Shown here in pieces: positions 53,436-61,203 of a stretch of DNA of 64,000 nucleotides. Each line of letters opens with the position of its first letter. Position 1 is the first letter of the stretch. The translations under genes were made by a program, and so were the position numbers. The stretch covers positions 62,001-126,000 of the forward strand of contig CARUPR010000004.1 of the NCBI GenBank assembly GCA_949077035.1. Direction: 5' to 3'. The stretch is from an uncultured Eubacteriales bacterium. GTDB lineage: Bacteria > Bacillota > Clostridia > Christensenellales > UBA1242. Below the pieces are notes generated by a model. That model was given only the letters and a program-made list of their open reading frames with translations. It did not search any database and was not told the origin of the DNA.

Positions 53436-53996
53436 ATGGAAAGAATTAGAAGAAGGGCGTTTGTTCCTTACAAAGAGGCTTTGGATACTTTTATGTCAAT
53501 GCGTAAAGAGATTAATGACAGCAGAGAAAAGGGTGATAGCGAGTTTTTAAAGAAATTTGAAAATTTAAAGGAAAGAGCTGCAAATGAAGATGCTGTTGCA
53601 ATGGACCTTCTTGCATATTATTATAAAAGTGGCGTCCCAGGGCTCTTGCCAGAAAACTATATGAGATATGTTACTTGGGAAATTGTGGCTGCTGCCAGAG
53701 GAAATGAATTTGCTATTGAAAAACTTCAATTTTTGATAAATTTGGCTTGCGAAAAAATTATTACTTCAGATGACTATGAAACTATCAAATATAAAAATGA
53801 CATAGATGAATATAATGCACTCTATGTCGTTGGTAAAAATTTGTGTAAAGTTTTAGTTAAAGATTTTTTAAAAGCTTATCCTGTAAATCTTGTAGAGCTT
53901 GAGGATGACTATCAACCATATGAACAAAAGCACTTTGTCACTTTAAGAAGATATATCGAAGAGGCAGTGCCTAAAACTATTGTTTTTATGAAATAA
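53436..53996 (+). CDS. Hypothetical protein with a Sel1-like segment
   Basis: A 186-residue soluble protein. Residues about 45-105 (AANEDAVAMDLLAYYYKSGV, then AAARGNEFAIEKL) resemble Sel1-like repeats, which form short helical solenoids. The start is set at ATG 53436 with GGAGGGAGG upstream; the open frame before it is that site. A -10-like TATACTATATATAAG lies about 20 bp upstream. Function unknown; partner-binding is the most one can infer. Confidence 0.6.
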   Translation: MERIRRRAFVPYKEALDTFMSMRKEINDSREKGDSEFLKKFENLKERAANEDAVAMDLLAYYYKSGVPGLLPENYMRYVTWEIVAAARGNEFAIEKLQFLINLACEKIITSDDYETIKYKNDIDEYNALYVVGKNLCKVLVKDFLKAYPVNLVELEDDYQPYEQKHFVTLRRYIEEAVPKTIVFMK

Positions 53997-54012
53997 ATTC
54001 ATTTTTTAAATT

Positions 54013-54456
54013 TTATATATCAAGAATTTCACTGAGAAGGTTCAATCGGGCATTTATCATATCTCGCAACTGGCTTTCATAGTTTGTTCGGTCACTAAGA
54101 GTGATAAGATTTTTGATAAGTTGACATTCACAAGAAAGAAATTTAAGAAGACATTTGGTTTTGTCGTGAGGGGGATTGATTTTAAAATCCTGCCTCTCGT
54201 AATCAAATAAAACTGATAGTTTTTTTACCTGTCTTTCATTGAGAGAATAAAATTTGCCGGTATTTAAAAATCCACCTAGACTAAAAAGATAGGATTTTAT
54301 GGAGTAAAGATTATTGAAAGTTTCATTTAAAAGAATTCTGTTTTCTTCTGAATCAATCTGAACGACCATGAATCCTTTGCTTTTTAAAGCTGATGAATAA
54401 GCTTTTGCAAGATTTTCATAATCGCTGATACTTAATAATTGTTCATCATTATACAT
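54013..54456 (-). CDS. Hypothetical helical protein (147 aa)
   Basis: A soluble, mostly helical protein (MYNDEQLLSISDYENLAKAY...) convergent with the preceding gene. GGGGG lies about 8 nt before the ATG on the minus strand. It contains two Cys (CLLKFLSCECQL has three close together). No recognised family. Confidence 0.55.
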   Translation of the reverse strand: MYNDEQLLSISDYENLAKAYSSALKSKGFMVVQIDSEENRILLNETFNNLYSIKSYLFSLGGFLNTGKFYSLNERQVKKLSVLFDYERQDFKINPPHDKTKCLLKFLSCECQLIKNLITLSDRTNYESQLRDMINARLNLLSEILDI

Positions 54457-54610
54457 CTAAAACAGCCCCCGTTGTTATTTATGAAATAAAAGGGCGAAAG
54501 GTGCAAAGATGATTTAATTGATGCCGATTAATTAAAAAACGTTTTTTAAAACAGAAAATTTTTAAGATGTTTGTTAAGAATATTTCAGCAAATAAATAAA
54601 ATAAAAATAT

Positions 54611-54685
54611 GCACCCATAGTGAAGTGGATATCACAAACGTCTTCGGAACGTTTATGCCGAGTTCGAGTCTTGGTGGGTGCACCA
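54611..54685 (+). tRNA. tRNA-Arg (anticodon UCG)
   Basis: Acceptor GCACCCA / TGGGTGC with an encoded ACCA end, anticodon stem AACGT / ACGTT and loop CTTCGGA giving UCG, T arm with GAGTTCGAGTC. It marks the left boundary of the accessory region. A 9-bp copy of its 3' end recurs at 61214. Confidence 0.93.
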
Positions 54686-54720
54686 AATATACTAACTAAA
54701 AAGTCTTTTCTGAGGTGAAA

Positions 54721-55269
54721 ATGAAAATAAAATATGAAACTAAAAGATTAATAGTAAGAGAATGGGAGAAAAGTGATTACAAAGATTTGTTTGAATATGC
54801 CAGTGATGAAGAGGTAACCAAGTATTTACATTTTAAGACTTATGAAAATGAACAAGTTGCAAAAGAAAGAATTAATACTCTAATTGAAAGTTATAAAGAA
54901 AGTCCATTTATCAATAATTTTGCAGTAATGACGAAAAATGATAATAAAGTAATCGGGGATATAAATATTTCTACCTATAAGCCACAGGCTGGTGGTTCAG
55001 TGCATATTGGTTATACATTGAATAGAAATTATCAAGGCAATGGATATGCGACTGAGGCTGTAATTGGAGCGTTAAATTTCATAAAGGGAAATAATATAGC
55101 AAAAAGAGTTGAGGCAACACATGATATTGACAACTCTAAGAGTGGAAGTGTTTTGAAGAGAGCAGGAATGAAATTTGAAGGCATTCTTCGTAAAGCAGGA
55201 GAGAATAATTATCATTCTCGTTATGATGTAGCATTATACTCTATTTTATATGAAGAAATAAACGAATAG
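54721..55269 (+). CDS. GNAT N-acetyltransferase (RimJ/RimL-like)
   Basis: A 182-residue acetyltransferase: ETKRLIVREWEKSDYKDLFEY at the start, YQGNGYATEAV as the acetyl-CoA-binding motif A near 105-115, and NSKSGSVLKRAGMKFEGILRK near the C-terminus. This subgroup acetylates protein N-termini or small molecules, but the substrate is unknown. It begins 35 bp after tRNA-Arg. GAGGTG precedes the ATG. Confidence 0.9.
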   Translation: MKIKYETKRLIVREWEKSDYKDLFEYASDEEVTKYLHFKTYENEQVAKERINTLIESYKESPFINNFAVMTKNDNKVIGDINISTYKPQAGGSVHIGYTLNRNYQGNGYATEAVIGALNFIKGNNIAKRVEATHDIDNSKSGSVLKRAGMKFEGILRKAGENNYHSRYDVALYSILYEEINE

Positions 55270-55285
55270 AAAATAGATTATATTT

Positions 55286-55396
55286 TTTGATTTTCGCAAA
55301 ATCAAAAGTCTGTCGCAAAATCAAAGTTTGATTTTTTTGATTTTTTGCCCAAAATTTTGATTTTTTATCAAAAAATTGGCTGTCGCAAAATATAAG
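55286..55396. repeat. Gene-distal repeat module (inverted-repeat core, copies 1 and 2)
   Basis: GTCTGTCGCAAAATCAAA (55308-55325) is the exact reverse complement of 57665-57682. A second core, GCTGTCGCAAAATATAAG (55379-55396), is the near-exact complement of 56417-56434. They flank the YdeI-like unit from outside. The rest of 55270-55548 is TTTGATTT-rich and empty. Confidence 0.7.
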
Positions 55397-55548
55397 ATAT
55401 AAGTCGGATTTGCTCACAAGTTGGCTTGCAAGCAATCCAGTTTGTTTCGCTCATTGACTTATCAAAACTTCAAAAATCAAAACTGACCACCGAGAAAATC
55501 AAAACTAATCAAAAATAATCAAAAATAATCAAAATAAATCAAAATTAT

Positions 55549-55589
55549 GAGCAAAAGCCGATACAGATTGCAAAGAGTTGTGGTATAAT
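55549..55589 (+). promoter_or_regulatory. Recurrent promoter module P1 (leaderless)
   Basis: GATACA about 18 bp ahead of an extended -10, TGGTATAAT, inside a segment (TATGAGCAAAAGCCGATACA, then GATTGCAAAGAGTTGTGGTA) that recurs with few changes at 56480, 57731, 58246 and 63941. The -10 ends at 55589, seven bases before the A of the ydeI-like ATG, so transcription should begin on the start codon itself. Confidence 0.7.
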
Positions 55590-55595
55590 GAAATT

Positions 55596-56156
55596 ATGAA
55601 AGATATATTGACTTTTTCAAATAGAGATGAGTTCAGAAATTGGCTTTCGCAGCATTGCAAAACAAATGAGGGTGTTTGGCTTTTATTTGGCAAAGAAAAA
55701 GGCCCAAAGACAATCAAGGCAGAAGAAGCTCTTGAAGAAGCACTTTGCTTTGGGTGGATAGATGGACAGATACAAAGTATTGATTGTAAAACATACAAGA
55801 AATATTTTTCAATGCGAAGAGTAAACAGTAAGTGGTCAGAGAAAAATAAGGAATTGGTTAAAAGTCTAGAAGAACGAGGGTTGATGACTGAATTCGGCAG
55901 AAAGAAAATAGAAGAAGCAAAGAAAAATGGACAATGGGATGCCAAAGATCCTATGACATTTACAGAAGAGCAAATCAATGTATTGAATGAAATCTTAAAA
56001 GAATACGAACCTGCACACACCAATTTTCAAGCGATGTCTATGTCGGTAAAAAAGACATATACACGAGCATATTTCGATGCAAAAACAGATGCGGGCAAAG
56101 TAAAGAGAATTGCTTGGATAGTAGATAGACTTAACAAAAATTTGAAACCTATGTAA
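55596..56156 (+). CDS. YdeI/OmdA-family protein
   Basis: A 186-residue protein with the YdeI/OmpD-associated pattern: FRNWLSQHCKTNEGVWLLFGKEK, ALEEALCFGWIDGQIQSID, FSMRRVNSKWSEKN, and the C-terminal helical OmdA part (VLNEILKEYEPAHTNFQAMS). The family's function is unclear; members are annotated as bacteriocin-protection proteins. The start is ATG 55596. No ribosome binding site exists because the predicted mRNA begins at the ATG. Framed by the P1 promoter module and an AATCACGA terminator. Confidence 0.85.
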   Translation: MKDILTFSNRDEFRNWLSQHCKTNEGVWLLFGKEKGPKTIKAEEALEEALCFGWIDGQIQSIDCKTYKKYFSMRRVNSKWSEKNKELVKSLEERGLMTEFGRKKIEEAKKNGQWDAKDPMTFTEEQINVLNEILKEYEPAHTNFQAMSMSVKKTYTRAYFDAKTDAGKVKRIAWIVDRLNKNLKPM

Positions 56157-56170
56157 ATTTTATATAAAAC

Positions 56171-56198
56171 AATCACGAGCAAAGTTTCGTGATTTTTT
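56171..56198 (+). terminator. Recurrent AATCACGA terminator, copy A
   Basis: AATCACGA (56171-56178) / TCGTGATT (56187-56194), loop GCAAAGTT, then a T-run. The same hairpin, loop included, follows the membrane protein at 58212 and, slightly changed, the aldo/keto reductase at 60187. Confidence 0.9.
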
Positions 56199-56232
56199 AT
56201 TACAATAATTAAAATTAAAGGAGAATAAGAAA

Positions 56233-56416
56233 ATGGCAGTTTAAGACCAATTTAGATTAAAGATAGACAGCAATGATGTTTACAATAAAAATCAGATATA
56301 TTACAAATTAAAGGAGAATAAAGTGTCAAATAAAAATGATGCAATGTAGAATTTGAAAAATGTTACGAAAACTTTTAATAAAATCAATATTCCAAACTAT
56401 GATTTCACAAATTATT
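56233..56416 (+). pseudogene. Decayed gene start(s) between repeat modules
   Basis: Two copies of ATTAAAGGAGAATAA, each a good ribosome binding site, precede an ATG at 56233 and a GTG at 56323 that are in one frame, but the frame is cut by a UAA (56242) and a UAG (56347). The translation past the second stop (NLKNVTKTFNKINIPNYDF) looks protein-like and runs into the repeat at 56417. Probably the remains of a lost gene unit. No family recognised. Confidence 0.35.
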
Positions 56417-56518
56417 TTATATTTTGCGACAGACAAATTTCGATTTCCAGAGGATAATCAAAAAAAATCAAAATAATGAGCCAAAACTGATACAGATTGC
56501 AAAGGGTTATGGTATAAT
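56417..56518 (+). promoter_or_regulatory. Recurrent promoter module P2 with inverted-repeat core
   Basis: It begins with TTATATTTTGCGACAGAC, continues with ATTTCCAGAGGATAATC and AATAATGAGCCAAAACTGAT, and ends in ATTGCAAAGGGTTATGGTAT with -10 TATAAT at 56513-56518. This is the fullest form of the module together with the copy at 57665. Confidence 0.7.
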
Positions 56519-56544
56519 GCAAATGAAACTTAATGGGGATGAGT

Positions 56545-57261
56545 ATGAAAATTGTAGTTGTTAATGGCACAATGAAAAAAGGTGTTACATTCAAATTAAA
56601 AGAGATGTTTTTGCAGCAGTTTCGTGGCAATGCGGAAATTTCAGAATTTTATTTGCCAAAAGATTGCCCGACATTTTGCGCTGGATGCACAACTTGTTTT
56701 ATAAAGGGCGAGGATAGTTGCAGAAACAGCCAGCATTCAAAACCAATAAGAGAAGCAATTGAAAATGCCGATTTACTTGTTTTTACATCGCCAGCGTATG
56801 TGATGCACACCACAGGTGCAATGAAATCATTTCTTGACCATATGGCTTTTCGTTGGATGCCGCATAGACCACATCCAGCAATGTTTTCAAAGAGAGCAGT
56901 TATAATTACGCAGTGTATTGGAGCAGGAGCAAAACCAGCAGCACAAGATATAAAGGATAGTCTTTCATGGTGGGGAATTTCAAAGATTGAAATTTTCACA
57001 ACAAATTTGATGACTGAGATTATTTGGGATAAGTTGCCACAAAAGAAACGAACCAAAATAACAAGAAAAATCAAGAAGCTTTCAAATAAGTTTGCGAGAA
57101 TAAACTATGAAAGACCAGCACACACAAAGTCCAAAACAAAATTAAAATTTTATATGTGCCGATTTATTCAAAAATCAGTGAGGAAAAAACAAGGAAGCCT
57201 TGATAGTGATTATTGGGTAGAACAAGGATGGCTTGGGAAAAGACGCCCATGGAAAAGATAA
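56545..57261 (+). CDS. Flavodoxin-like NAD(P)H-dependent FMN reductase
   Basis: A 238-residue flavoprotein: VVVNGTMKKGVTFKLKEMF at the start (flavin phosphate loop), then a Cys cluster CAGCTTCFIKGEDSC typical of iron-sulphur-flavoprotein-like relatives, and LVFTSPAYVMHTTGAMKSFLDH. The C-terminal 80 residues are basic. Probably an FMN-dependent oxidoreductase; the substrate is unknown. The ATG at 56545 is preferred (GGGGATGAG upstream); ATGs at 56533 and 56539 are alternatives. Confidence 0.82.
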   Translation: MKIVVVNGTMKKGVTFKLKEMFLQQFRGNAEISEFYLPKDCPTFCAGCTTCFIKGEDSCRNSQHSKPIREAIENADLLVFTSPAYVMHTTGAMKSFLDHMAFRWMPHRPHPAMFSKRAVIITQCIGAGAKPAAQDIKDSLSWWGISKIEIFTTNLMTEIIWDKLPQKKRTKITRKIKKLSNKFARINYERPAHTKSKTKLKFYMCRFIQKSVRKKQGSLDSDYWVEQGWLGKRRPWKR

Positions 57262-57267
57262 CTTTTT

Positions 57268-57460
57268 GATTATCGCAAAATCATAAAGTTGTCGCAAAAT
57301 CAAAATTTGAATTTTAAGAACAAAATTTTTGATTATTTTATGCTAAAATGAAAGAAATCAAAATGTGTCGCAAAATCAAAACTAAGAAATCAAAAAAAAG
57401 ACTTCGTTTTGTGTTGACACAAATATATGCAACAAAAAGTCTTTTTTTACAAAGACTTTT
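57268..57460. repeat. Gene-distal repeat module, copy 3, with a strong hairpin
   Basis: TATCGCAAAATCATAAAGTT then GTCGCAAAATCAAAA repeats the module seen at 55291; a third core lies at 57364-57380. AAGACTTCGTTTTGTGTTGA (57401 on) recurs at 60283. A hairpin formed by AACAAAAAGTCTTT (57431-57444) and AAAGACTTTTTTTGTT (57451-57466) could terminate transcription. An ORF through this stretch has no binding site and looks spurious. Confidence 0.65.
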
Positions 57461-57664
57461 TTTGTTGTCAAAAACACAATATACAGTGTTATTTGATAAA
57501 AATATCACTGCATACAGATATGACATTTTTCGAGAAATGAAACTTCGCCATTTCAAGTCTTTTTTCAAAATCAAACATTTTTGCTGCCGAGCCGTAAGGC
57601 GAACGCCACGAATGTCTTTTTAAGCAAAAAAATCAAATTTTTAGAAAAAATCAAAAAATCAAAC

Positions 57665-57774
57665 TTTGATTTTGCGACAGACAATTTTTGATTTCCAGAG
57701 AAAAATCAAAAATAATCAAAAAATCAAAATTATGAGCCAAAACCGATTGCAGTTGCAAAGACTTGTGGTATAAT
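57665..57774 (+). promoter_or_regulatory. Recurrent promoter module P3 (leaderless)
   Basis: TTTGATTTTGCGACAGAC, ATTTCCAGAGAAAAATC, TATGAGCCAAAACCGATTGC and AGTTGCAAAGACTTGTGGTA lead to TATAAT at 57769-57774. The A of the next ATG (57781) falls exactly at the expected transcription start, so this mRNA should also be leaderless. Confidence 0.7.
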
Positions 57775-57780
57775 GCAAGC

Positions 57781-58206
57781 ATGGAATGGTTCAACTATAT
57801 AGGTTTGGTTTTTGTTGTTTTGTTATTGATTCCAAATATTGTTTTTGCTATCAAAAATAAAAACGAACAGAAACAATCAAATAAAAGATTTTTGGAAATT
57901 TTCGAGCAGATTGGAAGATATGGTTCAATGTTGTTTATGATTTTCAACATTCCATATACATTCTGGGGATTTTATTTTGCACATGCACAAATCGTTTACA
58001 TTGCAATAAATTTGGCATTGATGCTTGCGTATTATATATTTTGGATTATTTTTTGGAAAAAAGATTGTTTGACAAAATCATTGTTGCTTTCAATCATTCC
58101 ATCAATCCTATTTATATTTTCTGGGATAATGGTTGTAAGCATTCCGCTTATTATTTTTGCGATTATATTTGCAATATTTCACATTTGGATTTCGGTTAAT
58201 GATTAA
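57781..58206 (+). CDS. Four-TM membrane protein (141 aa)
   Basis: A small integral membrane protein with four hydrophobic segments near residues 5-25, 45-68, 70-92 and 103-138 (for example YIGLVFVVLLLIPNIVFAI) and a charged loop at 27-42. The start is ATG 57781 directly downstream of the P3 -10, with no ribosome binding site. Followed at once by terminator copy B. No family recognised. Confidence 0.65.
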   Translation: MEWFNYIGLVFVVLLLIPNIVFAIKNKNEQKQSNKRFLEIFEQIGRYGSMLFMIFNIPYTFWGFYFAHAQIVYIAINLALMLAYYIFWIIFWKKDCLTKSLLLSIIPSILFIFSGIMVVSIPLIIFAIIFAIFHIWISVND

Positions 58207-58211
58207 AAAAT

Positions 58212-58239
58212 AATCACGAGCAAAGTTTCGTGATTTTTT
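58212..58239 (+). terminator. Recurrent AATCACGA terminator, copy B
   Basis: Identical stem and loop to copy A: AATCACGA (58212-58219), GCAAAGTT, TCGTGATT (58228-58235), then T4. The next promoter module begins only about seven bases later. Confidence 0.9.
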
Positions 58240-58245
58240 GAAAAA

Positions 58246-58278
58246 ACCGATTGCAGTTGCAAAGAGCTGTGGTATAAT
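58246..58278 (+). promoter_or_regulatory. Recurrent promoter module P4
   Basis: CCGATTGCAGTTGCAAAGAG then CTGTGGTATAAT, with -10 TATAAT at 58273-58278. Only the last third of the full module is present. Transcription should start near 58285, giving a 13-nt leader that carries AAGGAG. Confidence 0.7.
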
Positions 58279-58297
58279 GAAATCAAGGAGATTTATT

Positions 58298-59284
58298 ATG
58301 GAAAATTTGACTTTGACAAAAGCATGGGATAAAACATTCCCCAAAAGTGATAAAGTAAATCACAAAAAAGTGACATTCCAAAATAGATTTGGAATTACAC
58401 TGGCGGCAGATTTATATATGCCAAAGGGAGCAAAAGGCAAACTTCCAGCAATCGCTGTTTCTGGGCCATTTGGAGCAGTAAAAGAGCAATGTTCAGGATT
58501 ATATGCACAGACAATGGCAGAGCGTGGCTTTTTGACTATTGCATTCGACCCTTCATTCACAGGCGAAAGTGGTGGACAGCCAAGATATGTTGCAAGTCCA
58601 GACATCAATACAGAAGATTTTCAAGCGGCAGTGGATTATTTGACAAGCCTTGACAATGTTGCCCCAGAGAAAATTGGAATCATAGGAATTTGTGGTTGGG
58701 GCGGAATGGCACTCAATGCGGCTGCCATTGATACAAGAATTAAGGCAACTGTTGCTTCAACAATGTATGATATGTCAAGAGTAAATGCCTATGGATACTT
58801 TGACAGCACAGATGTCAACGCAAGATATGAACTTAAAAAAGCACTCAATGAACAAAGAACAAAAGATTTCAAAAATGGAGAGTTTGAACTTGGCGGTGGG
58901 GTTGCCGAAGTAGTTCCAGATGATGCACCATTTTATGTGAAAGACTATCACGATTACTACAAAACAAAGCGTGGTTATCATAAGCGTTCACTGAATTCGA
59001 ATGGTGGATGGAACAAGACATCAGCATTGTCTTTTATCAATACAAAAAGCCTTTCATTTATCAATGAAATCAGAAATGCAGTTTTAATAATTCATGGCGA
59101 AAAAGCACATTCTTGTTATTTCAGTAAAGATGCTTATGCCAGCATGATTAAAAATAATAAGTTCAAAGCGAACAAAGAATTGTTGATTATTCCAAATGCA
59201 GTCCACACAGACCTTTATGATAAACTTGACATTATCCCATTTAACAAGATGACAAGTTTTTTTGAAAATACCTTTAATAAATAA
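58298..59284 (+). CDS. Alpha/beta hydrolase, dienelactone-hydrolase-like
   Basis: A 328-residue alpha/beta hydrolase. The nucleophile elbow is GICGWGG with Cys132, as in dienelactone hydrolases, rather than Ser. PAIAVSGPFGAVKEQ lies near the oxyanion region and NAVHTDLYD provides the likely catalytic His. The C-terminal insertion between residues 170 and 240 may form a lid. It resembles the YcjY group of uncharacterised hydrolases. AAGGAG lies 7 nt before the ATG at 58298; the longer upstream frame covers the promoter. The next gene starts 18 bp later. Confidence 0.82.
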   Translation: MENLTLTKAWDKTFPKSDKVNHKKVTFQNRFGITLAADLYMPKGAKGKLPAIAVSGPFGAVKEQCSGLYAQTMAERGFLTIAFDPSFTGESGGQPRYVASPDINTEDFQAAVDYLTSLDNVAPEKIGIIGICGWGGMALNAAAIDTRIKATVASTMYDMSRVNAYGYFDSTDVNARYELKKALNEQRTKDFKNGEFELGGGVAEVVPDDAPFYVKDYHDYYKTKRGYHKRSLNSNGGWNKTSALSFINTKSLSFINEIRNAVLIIHGEKAHSCYFSKDAYASMIKNNKFKANKELLIIPNAVHTDLYDKLDIIPFNKMTSFFENTFNK

Positions 59285-59302
59285 AAAGGGAGAGAAAGAA
59301 AT

Positions 59303-60170
59303 TTGAACATTAAAAATGAGAATTCAGTTGCAAAGTTTAATTTTGAAAGTGGAAAGAATGGAAATGCACCAACAGTGAAATTAAATAGCGGATACGAAAT
59401 TCCGATTGTTGGAATTGGCACATATAGTTTGACAGGAACAACTTGTATAAATGCAATTAAATCAGCATTGAATCAAGGATATAGATTGATTGATACAGCA
59501 TCATTCATTCTATGGCAACGAAAGAGAAGTTGGCAGAGCAATAAAGGAAAGCGGAATTCCAAGGGAAGAAATTTTTGTTTTAACAAAGATTTATCCTGGT
59601 AGTCAATATTCAAATCCAGAAAAAGCAATTCAAGAAGCTCTAGACAAATTGGACATAGGATACATTGATATGATGTTGCTTCATCATCCTGGAATAAATG
59701 ATGTTGAAGCTTACAAAACAATGGAGAAATTTGTAAAGCAAAATAAAATTCGCTCGCTTGGGCTTTCAAATTGGTATGTTGAACAAATAGATGATTTTGT
59801 TTCAAAAGTTAATATTAAGCCTGCACTAGTCCAAAATGAAATACATCCATACTATCAGGAAAACGAAGTTATTAAATATATGCAAAATCGTGGCTTTGTA
59901 GTTCAAGCGTGGTATCCATTTGGTGGAAGGGGCAACACAAAAGCATTGCTAAACAATAAAACCATTATTGAAATTGCAAAGAGGCATAGAATTTCGCCAG
60001 CACAGGTTATTTTGCGCTGGGATTTGCAAAACGGGGTTGTAGTTATTCCAGGTTCAAGCAATATCTCACATCAAATAGAAAATATAAGCATATTTGATTT
60101 TGAACTAACAGAAAGCGAAATGCAACAAATTGCATTATTGAACAAAAACGAAAAGCACGATTGGTATTAA
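59303..60170 (+). pseudogene. Aldo/keto reductase, frameshifted
   Basis: The N-terminal part (NSGYEIPIVGIGTYSLTG, then GYRLIDTAS) and the rest (FYGNEREVGRAI, LLHHPG, GLSNWYVEQI, ISPAQVILRW, VIPGSS) lie in different frames. At 59501-59510 four bases are tandemly duplicated (TCATTCATTC); removing one copy restores the family motif DTASFYGNE, which holds the catalytic Asp and Tyr. The rest is intact at about 288 residues in total, so the mutation is recent. The start is a TTG with AGGGAGAG upstream, 18 bp after the hydrolase gene, so they form an operon. Confidence 0.85.
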
Positions 60171-60186
60171 AAAATAAATCACGAAG

Positions 60187-60216
60187 CAAAGGTTCGTGAT
60201 TTTTTGTTTCAAAAAA
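60187..60216 (+). terminator. Recurrent AATCACGA terminator, copy C
   Basis: AATCACGAA / TTCGTGATT (60187-60211) with loop GCAAAGG and a T-run; a variant of copies A and B. Confidence 0.85.
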
Positions 60217-60240
60217 TTAAAATTATGGTTTGGAAAAGAC

Positions 60241-60362
60241 AGATTCTTGATTATCGCAAAATCAAAACGAAGAAATCAAAAAAAGACTTCGTTTTGTGTT
60301 GACACATAACATGGATATATAAACACCCTGAAAGAGAAACCGAGTTTTCGGTTTCTTTTTCT
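60241..60362. repeat. Gene-distal repeat module, copy 4, and a terminator
   Basis: TTGATTATCGCAAAATCAAA and AAGACTTCGTTTTGTGTTGA repeat the elements at 57268 and 57401. A terminator follows: GAAACCGA (60336-60343) / TCGGTTTC (60348-60355) and a T-run. The 380 bp after it (60363-60745) include a GC-richer stretch at 60364-60580 that may be a gene remnant, but no gene is supported. Confidence 0.6.
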
Positions 60363-60749
60363 TTTGCGCTGTCTGCTTGTGTGCGGACTATGGCTTAAAA
60401 ATTTTATTGTTAGATTATGCTTTTATAACCAGCAAAAAATGCCGATGCAGGCAAATTGTCAAGGGTTTGCGCGTAAGCGACGACAGTTTTATGTCTTATT
60501 GGAGATAAATGGTCGTCCTTTACAAATTTGTCAATGCGGCGTATTCTGTCCCCAGATAGTAAGCACAAGCGAATTATAAATCTAATACTAACTGAAAATG
60601 AAATAATATCTCACATTGATTTTATTACGAATAGAATGAGAAAAAATATTGTAATTATGGAAATTGCGATGTATATTGTAGATACTTGCAGCTATAAGTT
60701 TTTTATGCTATAATGACTGCACGATAAACAGTAATTTAAAGGATTAAAT

Positions 60750-61184
60750 ATGAAAGACAATTACGGAAATAAAAGAAAAATATCATTCAGATATATTTGT
60801 TGGTTAGTTGGCTTAATCATAATGTTTTCTGCATTTTTTTTAGTATTGACATTACATTACCGCATTTTTGACAAATATGAAACCACTGAAATTATTAAAA
60901 TAGACGGCATCACCGACCCCAAAATCAAATTTACTTCAGGTAAACTTGAAATAACCATTATGGTTGATGGTGATGAATTTATAACTTATTTTCAAGAGCC
61001 GGTTAAACTTTCCTTATCAAGAATAACATTTAGAGTCGGCGATAAAATTCAATATTTAGCCGGAAATCCCGACAAAATTTTCCCCGCCCGTATTAAGGGA
61101 ATCGTTTTTCTTTCTTGCGCAGAAGTGGTTATAGTTGCTCTATTGATTGGAACTACAATTTATGAGATAAAAAAAGGGTTGTAA
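60750..61184 (+). CDS. Membrane protein, DUF3592-like
   Basis: A 144-residue protein with membrane segments near residues 14-32 and 117-137 around an external beta-rich domain. The segment ITIMVDGDEFITYFQEPVK, then FRVGDKIQYLAGNPDKIFPA, resembles DUF3592. AAAGGAT precedes the ATG. TATAATGACTG about 35 bp upstream provides a -10. Function unknown. Confidence 0.6.
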   Translation: MKDNYGNKRKISFRYICWLVGLIIMFSAFFLVLTLHYRIFDKYETTEIIKIDGITDPKIKFTSGKLEITIMVDGDEFITYFQEPVKLSLSRITFRVGDKIQYLAGNPDKIFPARIKGIVFLSCAEVVIVALLIGTTIYEIKKGL

Positions 61185-61203
61185 TTTTAAGAATATAAAA
61201 TTT

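Noticed and set aside
57348..57623. 91-codon ORF on the plus strand
   Set aside because: It runs through the repeat module and the hairpin at 57431, has no ribosome binding site and a composition typical of shadow ORFs.
55270..60310. Chromosomal integron cassette array
   Set aside because: The units carry their own promoters, no attC-like RYYYAAC/GTTRRRY pair is evident and no integron integrase is in the window.
60364..60713. ORFs in the GC-richer stretch, including an ATG-less minus-strand frame (GDRIRRIDKFVKDDHLSP)
   Set aside because: No start or ribosome binding site and no recognised family; at most a decayed gene fragment.
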